Assembly: GCA_016787265.1 (NCBI GenBank)
Contig: JAEUVF010000016.1
Location: forward strand, 124,001-188,000
Direction of reading: 5' to 3'
Source of the DNA: Flavipsychrobacter sp.
Lineage (GTDB): Bacteria > Bacteroidota > Bacteroidia > Chitinophagales > Chitinophagaceae
Length of the DNA: 64,000 bases
Shown: positions 51,178 through 59,542 of the stretch, in pieces
How the letters are laid out: every line of letters starts with the position of its first letter
Position numbering within the stretch: position 1 is the first letter of the stretch
Notes under the pieces: generated by a model
Told to the model about the DNA's origin: nothing
Databases searched by the model: none
The model's input: the letters and a program-made list of their open reading frames with translations, nothing else
Made by a program: the position numbers and the translations under genes

Positions 51178-53289
51178 ATGAAATTGTTCCCGGAGTCGGC
51201 GATTGTACAGCTGGAGTTTGATAAAATCAGGACCCTTTTAGAAGCGCATTGTAAAACTGAATATGCCCGCCTGAAGGCACAGGAACTTCGCATCCATACA
51301 CGGTTATCCTATATTGAAACAGAATTGCGGCAGACCCATGAATACCGGGGATTGCTTCAGCATGCAGTTTATTTTCCCAATGAGTTTACGGCTAATCTCT
51401 CAAAGGAGTTGAAATTGCTGGGTATACCCGGTGCAGTATTATCGGGAGAGCAGTTTGTACAGGTGAGGAAACTGGCTGAGAATATGGAGCGACTTTTTCG
51501 CTGGTTTGACAAGGAACGCAGGGAAACCTATCATGGTTTAACCAAAGTAATTGAAAACAGTTATTACGAAAAATCCATCCAGGCAGCGATTAATGAGGTG
51601 CTGGATGAAAATGGGAATGTGCTGGATAATGCCTCGGAAGAACTGAGAACGATCCGGATCAGCCTTTACAAAAAACGAAATGATCTGCGGAGGGTTTTTG
51701 AACGTATCATCCAGAAATTGAATAAACAGGGATATCTCGCGGATATTGAAGAATCTTTTCTGAATGGAAGGAGGGTAGTGGCTGTATTCGCGGAACAGAA
51801 GAGACTGATCAAAGGAATTCTGCATGGGGAGAGTGATACCAGGAAAACAGCTTTCATTGAACCGGAAGAAACCATCGAACTGAACAATGAAGTATACTCC
51901 CTGGAGAATGAAGAACGCAGGGAAGTGTACCGCATCTTACGTAGCCTAACTGCCCAGTTATCCTCGCAGGCTCCTTTGCTGAATACGTATTTGCAGATTT
52001 GTGGAGAATATGATTTTATTCGCTCCAAAGCCAGGTTTGCCCAGGATTATAATGGTGAATACCCGGTTGTGGTGGACAAAGCACATATCCACCTGGTGAA
52101 TGCCTACCATCCATTGCTCTTTCTCTATAACAAACGCTCCGAAAAACCAACGATTCCTGTAACACTGACACTGGATGAAAAAAACCGGGTACTCGTAATC
52201 AGCGGTCCCAATGCCGGTGGAAAAACCGTAACCATGAAAACGGTGGGGCTTACGCAGATGATGGTGCAGGCGGGATTACTGGTGCCGGTGCATCCTTCTT
52301 CCGTATTTGGCATCTTCAAGCAACTCATGATTCATATTGGCGATACGCAAAGCCTGGAGTTTGAACTGAGTACGTATAGTTCACACCTCAAGAACATGAA
52401 ACATTTCATGGAAGTGGCGAATGGGAAAACATTGTTTTTTATTGATGAATTGGGAAGCGGATCGGATCCTAATCTGGGTGGTGCTTTTGCTGAAGTGATT
52501 ATGGAAGAGCTTGCGCGAAAACATGCCATGGGAATTGTAACCACCCATTACCTGAACCTGAAAGTAATGGCGAATAAAACGCCGGGTATAATCAATGGTG
52601 CGATGGCATTCGACGAGCAGAACCTCCTGCCCATGTACAAACTTATCATAGGCAAGCCGGGCTCCTCTTATACTTTTTCAATAGCACAGCGAATTGGATT
52701 GGAAAAACGACTGATCGACCGGGCCCGGAGTATGGTGGATGAAGATCATTTCCGGTTGGATAAATTACTTAACAGAACCGAACAGGATCTGAGGGAGCTG
52801 GAAATAAAAGAAAAGGAACTGAACAAACTGCTTCGTGAAAATGAAAAGCTGAAAAAGGAGATGGAGCAGGTGATGGACAAGGAAAAGCATCGCCAGCAGG
52901 TAGAATTGTTGAAACAGCAGAACAAGATCACCGAGGACAGGATCACTTACCTTAAAGACATGGAGCGCAAGATCAAACAGATCTTGCTGGAATGGAAAAA
53001 GACCGAGAACAAGGAAAAAGTAATGAAGGAAATGTTCTCGCTCCTTTTTAAGAAAGATGAACAAAAGGTAGTCAACAAGCTGCAAAAAAAGATCGAATCC
53101 AAATTTGATGAAATAGCTGGTGAAATCGCCATCGGCAGCAAGGTTAAAATGAAACGTAATCACCAGATTGGGGAAGTGATCGAACTTCGCGGCAAACGTG
53201 CCGTGGTAAAGATCGGCCTCCTGCCCATGCAGGTTGATCTGAAGGATCTGGTGATGGTGAGGGAGAAGGAAGTGAAAGGTGAAACGTGA
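51178..53289 (+). CDS. mutS2: MutS2-family ATPase lacking the Smr nuclease domain
   Basis: 703 residues from the ATG at 51178. Helical clamp and core domains (about 1-320) lead into the ABC-type ATPase: Walker A GPNAGGKT (about 343-350), the signature-like region SLEFELSTYSSHLKNM, and Walker B LFFIDELGSGSDPNLGG. A long coiled coil covers about 530-640, followed by a KOW-like beta segment (GSKVKMKRNHQIGEVIELRG). The usual C-terminal Smr endonuclease domain (about 80 residues) is missing; the protein ends in codons made of the GTGAAAGGTGA repeat. The cellular role (anti-recombination or ribosome rescue in other bacteria) cannot be assigned without Smr. Confidence 0.9.
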   Translation: MKLFPESAIVQLEFDKIRTLLEAHCKTEYARLKAQELRIHTRLSYIETELRQTHEYRGLLQHAVYFPNEFTANLSKELKLLGIPGAVLSGEQFVQVRKLAENMERLFRWFDKERRETYHGLTKVIENSYYEKSIQAAINEVLDENGNVLDNASEELRTIRISLYKKRNDLRRVFERIIQKLNKQGYLADIEESFLNGRRVVAVFAEQKRLIKGILHGESDTRKTAFIEPEETIELNNEVYSLENEERREVYRILRSLTAQLSSQAPLLNTYLQICGEYDFIRSKARFAQDYNGEYPVVVDKAHIHLVNAYHPLLFLYNKRSEKPTIPVTLTLDEKNRVLVISGPNAGGKTVTMKTVGLTQMMVQAGLLVPVHPSSVFGIFKQLMIHIGDTQSLEFELSTYSSHLKNMKHFMEVANGKTLFFIDELGSGSDPNLGGAFAEVIMEELARKHAMGIVTTHYLNLKVMANKTPGIINGAMAFDEQNLLPMYKLIIGKPGSSYTFSIAQRIGLEKRLIDRARSMVDEDHFRLDKLLNRTEQDLRELEIKEKELNKLLRENEKLKKEMEQVMDKEKHRQQVELLKQQNKITEDRITYLKDMERKIKQILLEWKKTENKEKVMKEMFSLLFKKDEQKVVNKLQKKIESKFDEIAGEIAIGSKVKMKRNHQIGEVIELRGKRAVVKIGLLPMQVDLKDLVMVREKEVKGET

Positions 53290-53397
53290 GAAGTGAAAAT
53301 AAGTCAAAGGTGAAAAGTGAAAGGTGAAATAGGAGTATTGCCCGTTTCACCTTTCACGTTTCACGATCTTTCACGTCTCACGTTTCACCTTTCACGT
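53272..53397. repeat. GTGAAAGGTGAAACGTGA nested inverted repeat between mutS2 and the CBS gene
   Basis: A 19-bp perfect inverted repeat (53272-53290 with 53377-53395) encloses a second 13-bp one (53317-53329 with 53345-53357, 15-base loop). The left arm includes the last codons and TGA of mutS2, and the right arm abuts the stop of the CBS gene. Large hairpins can form in RNA from either strand, so two-way termination is plausible. Confidence 0.7.
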
Positions 53398-53829
53398 TTA
53401 CGAGTGTATATACGATTGCAAATGCGAAATCGTTTCCTGCTGGTTGGCAATTACTGCTTTGATCACATCGTTAACGGAAATGATTCCAACCAAATAGTTG
53501 TTGTTGAATACCGGCAGGTACCGGATATTGTTGGCAGACATTAACTGCATGCACTCGTCAATGGTGCTATCCGGACTAATACTTGGCAGGTCAGTAGACA
53601 TAATATCATGCACACGTGTATCAGTTGAGGATTTCCCTTTTAGAATTACTTTACGCGCATAGTCACGCTCAGTAAGAATACCATTATACTGACCATCAGC
53701 ATCAATCACAAGGATGGATCCAATGTTGTGATCGCTCATAATTTTGAGCGCATCAAGTACTGTAGTGTTAGGAACTACACTAACCAGGTGTCTGTTCTTT
53801 CGGGCGAGGATGTCTGCTACTTTTTTCAT
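53398..53829 (-). CDS. CBS domain pair protein
   Basis: 143 residues containing two CBS motifs (about 12-68 and 78-135): TVLDALKIMSDHNIGSILVI with GILTERDYARKVILKG, and TIDECMQLMSANNIRYLPVF with GIISVNDVIKAVI. Stand-alone CBS pairs bind adenosine nucleotides and regulate partner proteins; no partner is adjacent. It is divergent from the GH63-like gene. Confidence 0.9.
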   Translation of the reverse strand: MKKVADILARKNRHLVSVVPNTTVLDALKIMSDHNIGSILVIDADGQYNGILTERDYARKVILKGKSSTDTRVHDIMSTDLPSISPDSTIDECMQLMSANNIRYLPVFNNNYLVGIISVNDVIKAVIANQQETISHLQSYIHS

Positions 53830-53927
53830 ATCGAAACTTTAGAGTTCCCTTTAAGTTACATATATATTCCGATAATACGAAAAGCAGGGGAGTCCTTATC
53901 TTTACTCCTGAACCGAAACGAGAATAG

Positions 53928-56540
53928 ATGAATGAAGAGCAGCAACGACTAAATGATCCGAAATGGAAAAGGTGGGGACCCTATGTGTCTGATCGTCAAT
54001 GGGGTACAGTTAGGGAGGATTACAGTGAAGATGGTAATACCTGGGAATATGTGACCTATGATATGGCCCGATCGTATGCCTATCGGTGGGGAGAAGATGG
54101 CATTGGAGGCATATCGGATCACCATCAGACACTTTGTTTCTCACTGGGGCTTTGGAATAAAAAAGATCCCTGGATCAAGGAACGATTATTTGGGCTTACC
54201 GGGCCGAGAGGAAACCATGGAGAAGATGTGAAGGAACTCTACTATTACCTGGATTCCACCCCTACCCATTCCTACATGAAGATGTTGTATAAATATCCTC
54301 AGCAGCCCTTCCCATACGATTTATTATATGCTGAAAATGATCGCAGAAGCAGGGAGGAAGCGGAATATGAATTGCTGGATACGGGCATCTTTGATAATGG
54401 AGATTATTTTGATGTTTTTTTAGAATATGCGAAAGCTAGTCCGACTGATATCCTGATCAAAATTTCAGTAGCCAACCGCCATAAAGAAGCAGCGGCTATT
54501 TCTTTGTTACCAACCCTTTGGTTTCGCAATACCTGGTCCTGGGGACGCGACGATTACAAACCTGAAATGCATGCGGAAGGCAGTAATATCATATCCACCC
54601 ACCGAAAGCTGGGTACCTATCATCTTTACTGTAATGGCAACCCGGAGTTATTGTTCTGTGAGAATGAAACCAATGGAAAACGCCTCTATGGGAAAAAAGG
54701 ATTGCAGCCCATTGCAAAGGATGGTATTAATGACTATATCGTACAGAGAAAACGTACGGTTGTAAACAAATCCAAAACCGGCACAAAGGCGGCTGCCCAT
54801 TATAACCTGATGCTTCGGTCAGGCGAAACCGTTAGTTTGCAACTGAGACTTAGTAAGGAAGCCCTGGATTACCCATTTCATGATTTTGATGCCATCTTCT
54901 GGCAGCGACTGGCAGAGGCGGATGGATTTTATGCAGACAAACAGCGGGTGGTTTTGTCGCAGGAAGACCGCATGATCCAGCGACAGGCATTTGCAGGCAT
55001 GCTCTGGAGCAAGCAATTTTATTATTACGATGTAGAGCAATGGATGCAGGGCGATCCGAATAAACCTGCACCTTTTAACAGGGCCTGGGGGCGTAACAAT
55101 GACTGGTCGCATCTGAACAATGCAGACATCATATCAATGCCTGATAAATGGGAATATCCCTGGTATGCCGCCTGGGATCTGGCTTTTCATTGCATTCCAT
55201 TAGCTTACCTGGATGCGGATTTTGCAAAAGGTCAACTGAGCCTGCTGACCCGTGAATGGTACATGCATCCAAACGGACAGTTTCCTGCATATGAATGGAA
55301 CCTGGGGGATGTAAATCCTCCTGTACATGCATGGGCTACCTGGCGCGTATATGAAATTGACAAGACAAATAATGGAGGGAAAGGTGACCTGAAGTTCCTG
55401 GAATCCGTCTATCATAAATTGCTGTTGAATTTCACGTGGTGGGTTAACCGAAAAGACCATGACGGTAACAATATCTTCCAGGGAGGATTTCTTGGCCTGG
55501 ATAATATTGGTGTATTTGATCGTAGTGCACCATTACCCGGCGGAGGACACCTGGAGCAAAGTGATGGTACATCCTGGATGGCCATGTATTGTCTCAACCT
55601 GCTTCGCATTTCGTTGGAGCTGGCCAAACATAATCATGTATATGCGGACATGGCTACCAAGTTCTTTGAGCATTTTGTATACATCGCGAAAGCCATGAAT
55701 AGTTTTGGTGCCAAAGGCAATGGCCTTTGGGATGAGGTTGATCAGTTTTATTATGATGTATTAAAGAAACCGGATGGCTCTGAACAAACATTAAGAGTTC
55801 GTTCCATGGTTGGCATTATTCCACTTTTTGCCGTGGAAGTGATCGAGCATGAGCTCTTTCAGCAGATACCTGAATTTGTAGAACGGATGGATTGGTTCCT
55901 GAGGAACAAATCAGCCTATGCATCCGTTATTTCGGAATGGTCCAATATGCTGTCAAATTCCAAGCACCTGCTCTCCCTGATTCGGGCAGATAAACTTGTA
56001 GCCATCCTCACCCGCCTGCTGGATGAGACAGAGTTTTTGAGTGAATACGGATTAAGAGCATTGTCCAAATACCATGAAGAACATCCGTATGAAATCAGGG
56101 TGGATGGTAATCGATTTGGCGTAAAATACCTTCCTGCGGAATCAGACAGCAGTATGTTCGGAGGTAATTCCAACTGGCGCGGACCCATCTGGTTCCCTCT
56201 CAATTATCTGTTGATTGAATCATTGCAACGCTATCATTTTTATTATGGCGATGCGTTGAAAGTGGAATACCCAACCGGCAGCGGGAAATTCCTGAACCTC
56301 GACCAGGTGGCAGATGAAATAGCTAACCGCCTGCTGAAGATCTTCAGGAAGGATGATCAGGGAAGAAGAGCCGTTTTTGGTCATTACGACCTCTTGCAAA
56401 AAGATCCCTATTTCAAAGATTATCTGCTGTTTTACGAATATTTCCATGGTGATAATGGCAGGGGCGTGGGTGCTTCCCATCAAACCGGTTGGACGGGACT
56501 GGTATCCAAATTATTACACCCAAGACATCCCGGACCATGA
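53928..56540 (+). CDS. GH63-like glucosidase (MGH1 type)
   Basis: 870 residues without a signal peptide, so probably cytosolic. N-terminal beta domain (WGPYVSDRQWGTVREDYS, SYAYRWGEDGIGGISD) and C-terminal (alpha/alpha)6 barrel (PDKWEYPWYAAWDLAFHCIPL, GGGHLEQSDGTSWMAMYCLNL, MFGGNSNWRGPIWFPLNYL) fit the bacterial GH63 glucosidases, which act on alpha-glucosides such as mannosyl-glycerate or glucosylglycerate. An imperfect -7 box TATCTTTA lies at 53897-53904. It is the first of four genes joined by 4-base overlaps. Confidence 0.87.
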   Translation: MNEEQQRLNDPKWKRWGPYVSDRQWGTVREDYSEDGNTWEYVTYDMARSYAYRWGEDGIGGISDHHQTLCFSLGLWNKKDPWIKERLFGLTGPRGNHGEDVKELYYYLDSTPTHSYMKMLYKYPQQPFPYDLLYAENDRRSREEAEYELLDTGIFDNGDYFDVFLEYAKASPTDILIKISVANRHKEAAAISLLPTLWFRNTWSWGRDDYKPEMHAEGSNIISTHRKLGTYHLYCNGNPELLFCENETNGKRLYGKKGLQPIAKDGINDYIVQRKRTVVNKSKTGTKAAAHYNLMLRSGETVSLQLRLSKEALDYPFHDFDAIFWQRLAEADGFYADKQRVVLSQEDRMIQRQAFAGMLWSKQFYYYDVEQWMQGDPNKPAPFNRAWGRNNDWSHLNNADIISMPDKWEYPWYAAWDLAFHCIPLAYLDADFAKGQLSLLTREWYMHPNGQFPAYEWNLGDVNPPVHAWATWRVYEIDKTNNGGKGDLKFLESVYHKLLLNFTWWVNRKDHDGNNIFQGGFLGLDNIGVFDRSAPLPGGGHLEQSDGTSWMAMYCLNLLRISLELAKHNHVYADMATKFFEHFVYIAKAMNSFGAKGNGLWDEVDQFYYDVLKKPDGSEQTLRVRSMVGIIPLFAVEVIEHELFQQIPEFVERMDWFLRNKSAYASVISEWSNMLSNSKHLLSLIRADKLVAILTRLLDETEFLSEYGLRALSKYHEEHPYEIRVDGNRFGVKYLPAESDSSMFGGNSNWRGPIWFPLNYLLIESLQRYHFYYGDALKVEYPTGSGKFLNLDQVADEIANRLLKIFRKDDQGRRAVFGHYDLLQKDPYFKDYLLFYEYFHGDNGRGVGASHQTGWTGLVSKLLHPRHPGP

Positions 56541-57703
56541 GAATAAATTTTCGGTTATTTCAGATTGTTAGTATGCTCTTGCCTGCCCTGCTGAATGCGC
56601 AGCAAAAGCAGGAACAAACAACTCCAAAAACCGCCCGGGAACTGGGATTGAAAATTGGAGTAATGGCTCCAGGAAAATGGAATGCCATTACCGATGTTTC
56701 AGGGGTTAGGGTTGGACATTATACATTGGTTCAGGGGGATTCTGTTCGTACAGGTGTTACCGTTATCCTGCCACATGCAGGAAACCTATTCCAGGAGAAA
56801 GTACCAGCAGCGATTTTTACCGGCAATGGATTTGGCAAACTGGCCGGCTCTACACAGGTAATGGAACTCGGCAACCTGGAAACTCCCATTGCCCTAACCA
56901 ATACGCTGAGTGTTCCGGTTGCGATGCAGGCTTTGGTAAAGTATAGTTTGAAACAATCGGGCAATGAGTCTGCGCAATCGGTTAATGCGGTAGTTGGCGA
57001 AACCAATGATGGTTGGCTCAATGATATCCGGGGCATGCACCTGAAGGAACAGCATGTTTGGAAAGCAATTGAGGCCGCTGATTCCGGGAACGTGCAACAG
57101 GGCAGCGTAGGAGCCGGAACAGGAACTGTTTGTTTTAATTTTAAGGGCGGTATTGGAACCTCCTCAAGGGTATTGCCTGCCAGTTTGGGTGGATATAAGG
57201 TGGGTGTACTCGTACAGACCAATTTCGGAGGTGTATTGCAGGTGGATGGTGTTCCGGTGGGAGAAATCTGGAACCAGTTTTCCTTTAGTAATCATTTGCA
57301 GAATCGTGTGGATGGCTCCTGTATGATCGTTGTTGCAACGGATGCACCTATTGATGCCCGAAACCTGGAACGGCTGGCCAAAAGAGCTTTTATGGGAATG
57401 GCAAAAACAGGAGGTATTGCATCCAATGGAAGCGGTGATTATGTAATCGCATTTTCTACTTTCAGGGGCAATCGGATTCCACATCAATCAGCCAATCCTG
57501 TACAGACCATTCAGCATCTGGGCAATGAGGGTATGTCGCCATTATTCATGGCTGCCATTGAAGCTACTGAAGAAGCCATTCTGAATTCTCTCTTTATGGC
57601 TACCACTGTTAAGGGATATAAGGGAAGAACTATTTCATCTATTCCTCTGCCTGATTTGCTGGAAATATTGAAAAAACACCACCAAATACCTGCAACAAAA
57701 TGA
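56537..57703 (+). CDS. P1-family (DmpA-like) peptidase/aminopeptidase, exported
   Basis: 388 residues from the ATG at 56537, overlapping the glucosidase stop in ATGA. A signal peptide covers about residues 1-21 (ending LLNA). The family's self-processing site is expected before Ser299 in SNGSGDYVIAFS; after cleavage the Ser is the nucleophile. Other marks are ITDVSGVRVGHYTL, VGETNDGWLNDI and GSVGAGTGTVCFNFKGGIG. DmpA relatives release N-terminal D- or L-amino acids or beta-amino acids. Adjacent to an aminotransferase gene with which it is also coupled. Confidence 0.9.
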   Translation: MRINFRLFQIVSMLLPALLNAQQKQEQTTPKTARELGLKIGVMAPGKWNAITDVSGVRVGHYTLVQGDSVRTGVTVILPHAGNLFQEKVPAAIFTGNGFGKLAGSTQVMELGNLETPIALTNTLSVPVAMQALVKYSLKQSGNESAQSVNAVVGETNDGWLNDIRGMHLKEQHVWKAIEAADSGNVQQGSVGAGTGTVCFNFKGGIGTSSRVLPASLGGYKVGVLVQTNFGGVLQVDGVPVGEIWNQFSFSNHLQNRVDGSCMIVVATDAPIDARNLERLAKRAFMGMAKTGGIASNGSGDYVIAFSTFRGNRIPHQSANPVQTIQHLGNEGMSPLFMAAIEATEEAILNSLFMATTVKGYKGRTISSIPLPDLLEILKKHHQIPATK

Positions 57704-58518
57704 ACTACGCCTGTATCAACGGAGAATTTTGCACTACTGATAATGCCATGATAGGCATTCAGGATATGGCCCTGCAAAGAGGGTATGGAATGTTTGATTT
57801 CTTTAAGGTAATGGGTGGTAAACCTATATTTCTTGATGATCATCTCGACCGTTTTTGGGAATCTGCGCGATTACTGCGTTTGCCCTTGTCCGTTAGCAGG
57901 GAAACATTAACCAAACATATTCATCAGTTGATAGAGATGAACCAGTGGTCGGAGGCAGGTATCCGGATGACGCTTACTGCAGGTTATGCGCCGGATGGAT
58001 ATTCCATTCATGAACCAAATTTTCTAATGAGTGGACAACCTGTTCAATTGCCCGAAACGATTAGTGAAAAAGGACTTCGCCTGTTTTCGTATGCGCATCA
58101 GCGGCAGTTGCCCCTGATCAAATCAATTGATTATCTCATGGCTGTCTGGATCCAGCAGGAAGTAAAAAATTCCGGAGCCGATGAAGTACTCTATCACCAG
58201 GGGGGCTGGATTACTGAATGCCCAAGGGCCAATATATTCCTTGTTACTGCAGACGGAGTACTGGTAACACCAGGAGAACAGGTTTTGAAAGGTATAACCC
58301 GAAAGAAAATTCTTGAAGTTGCAGAAAAAATAGTGAAGATCGAAACAAGGCCTGTTCATCTGGATGAATTCAAAGCAGCGAGGGAAGCCTTTATAACCAG
58401 TACCACCAAATTGATTACGCCCATTGCCGCAGTAGATGGAATAGCAGTAGGTACCGGTGGGCCAGGTGAAATAAGCAGGGTTTTATTTGATGAATATTAC
58501 AAGTTATTACCAATATGA
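57700..58518 (+). CDS. Class IV aminotransferase (branched-chain / D-amino-acid / aminodeoxychorismate lyase fold)
   Basis: 272 residues of the fold-type IV PLP family. The expected Schiff-base Lys is in PLIKSIDYLMAV and the cofactor-ring Glu in WITECPRANIFLV; the substrate loop ends STTKLITPIAAVDG. The length is between D-amino-acid transaminases and aminodeoxychorismate lyases, so the substrate is not fixed. Its ATG overlaps the P1 peptidase stop, and its stop overlaps the WYL regulator start. Confidence 0.87.
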   Translation: MNYACINGEFCTTDNAMIGIQDMALQRGYGMFDFFKVMGGKPIFLDDHLDRFWESARLLRLPLSVSRETLTKHIHQLIEMNQWSEAGIRMTLTAGYAPDGYSIHEPNFLMSGQPVQLPETISEKGLRLFSYAHQRQLPLIKSIDYLMAVWIQQEVKNSGADEVLYHQGGWITECPRANIFLVTADGVLVTPGEQVLKGITRKKILEVAEKIVKIETRPVHLDEFKAAREAFITSTTKLITPIAAVDGIAVGTGGPGEISRVLFDEYYKLLPI

Positions 58519-59501
58519 ATCGGATAGATCGACTGACAGCAATATTAATCCAGTTGCAATCCCGCCGCCTGGTGAAGGCGCAGGATATAGCCGACCGGTT
58601 TGGTATCAGCCTGCGCACGGTCTATCGGGATATCAAAGCCATTGAAGAATCAGGAGTGCCTGTAATTGGAGAAGCCGGACATGGTTATAGCATTATGGAG
58701 GGTTACAGACTTCCTCCTGTAATGTTCACCAAAGAGGAGGCGATCTCCTTTCTGACAGCTGATAAACTGATGGAAAAGTTCACGGATGCCGGCTCCAGGA
58801 ATGCTTTTCAATCAGCAATGTATAAAGTGAGAGCTGTTTTGCGAACCAGTGAAAAAGACTTGTTAGAAAATATAGAAGGACATATTGAAGTGTTGAATCA
58901 GCGTGGTTCCTTACATGAACAGCCTGATCTTAAACTGCAGCAAACCATACTCAACAGTGTGGCAGCAAAAAAAGCAGTTTCCATTCACTATTTTTCCAAT
59001 TATAAAAGAGAACAAACCAGCAGGGTTATTGAACCATTGGGATTATTTTTCATGGGCGGACAATGGCATCTGATTGCCTATTGCAGGATGCGGGCCGATT
59101 ATAGGGATTTCAGGCTTGATCGTATCAAGGCACTGGAATTGACAGTTGAGCCATTTACTAAAAAGCATATCAGTCTCCAGGAATACATAAGTAAGTCTGA
59201 ATCCGAACATCCTATGCAGGAAGTAATTATTCGTGTTCCCAAAAAATACCTGTATTACCTCGGTGATCAGAAATTTTATATGGGATTGATTCGCGAAACA
59301 GAATACGGTGAAGAAATGGAACTGCAATTCATGACTTCCTCTTTAGGGGGATTTGCCCGCTGGCTGATCATGTTCGGAGATATAGCAACTATTCTTTATC
59401 CTAAAAAGCTGCAACAGGATGTTCATAAGCTCGCTGCAGCCATTCAGGATAAAATAGAAGCAGCTTCTGGTACTTTAGAACAGCCAGCTGCCAAGGTTTA
59501 A
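58515..59501 (+). CDS. HTH-WYL (YafY-type) transcriptional regulator
   Basis: 328 residues. N-terminal HTH_11 winged helix (RLTAILIQLQSRRLVKAQDI, GISLRTVYRDIKAIEESGV) is followed by a WYL domain (about 140-225: AVSIHYFSNYKREQTSRVIEP, WHLIAYCRMRADYRDFRLDRI) and a WCX C-terminal part. WYL proteins sense small ligands or nucleic acids. Being last in the overlapping four-gene operon, it probably controls that operon. Confidence 0.9.
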   Translation: MNRIDRLTAILIQLQSRRLVKAQDIADRFGISLRTVYRDIKAIEESGVPVIGEAGHGYSIMEGYRLPPVMFTKEEAISFLTADKLMEKFTDAGSRNAFQSAMYKVRAVLRTSEKDLLENIEGHIEVLNQRGSLHEQPDLKLQQTILNSVAAKKAVSIHYFSNYKREQTSRVIEPLGLFFMGGQWHLIAYCRMRADYRDFRLDRIKALELTVEPFTKKHISLQEYISKSESEHPMQEVIIRVPKKYLYYLGDQKFYMGLIRETEYGEEMELQFMTSSLGGFARWLIMFGDIATILYPKKLQQDVHKLAAAIQDKIEAASGTLEQPAAKV

Positions 59502-59542
59502 GGCGCTTATCGAACTAATTTTACAGAATTTAATTTCTGTGT

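Noticed and set aside
52765..53307. 180-codon antisense frame at the 3' end of mutS2
   Set aside because: It mirrors the mutS2 coiled coil, giving a Phe/Leu-rich product by complement of Glu/Lys codons, which explains its openness.
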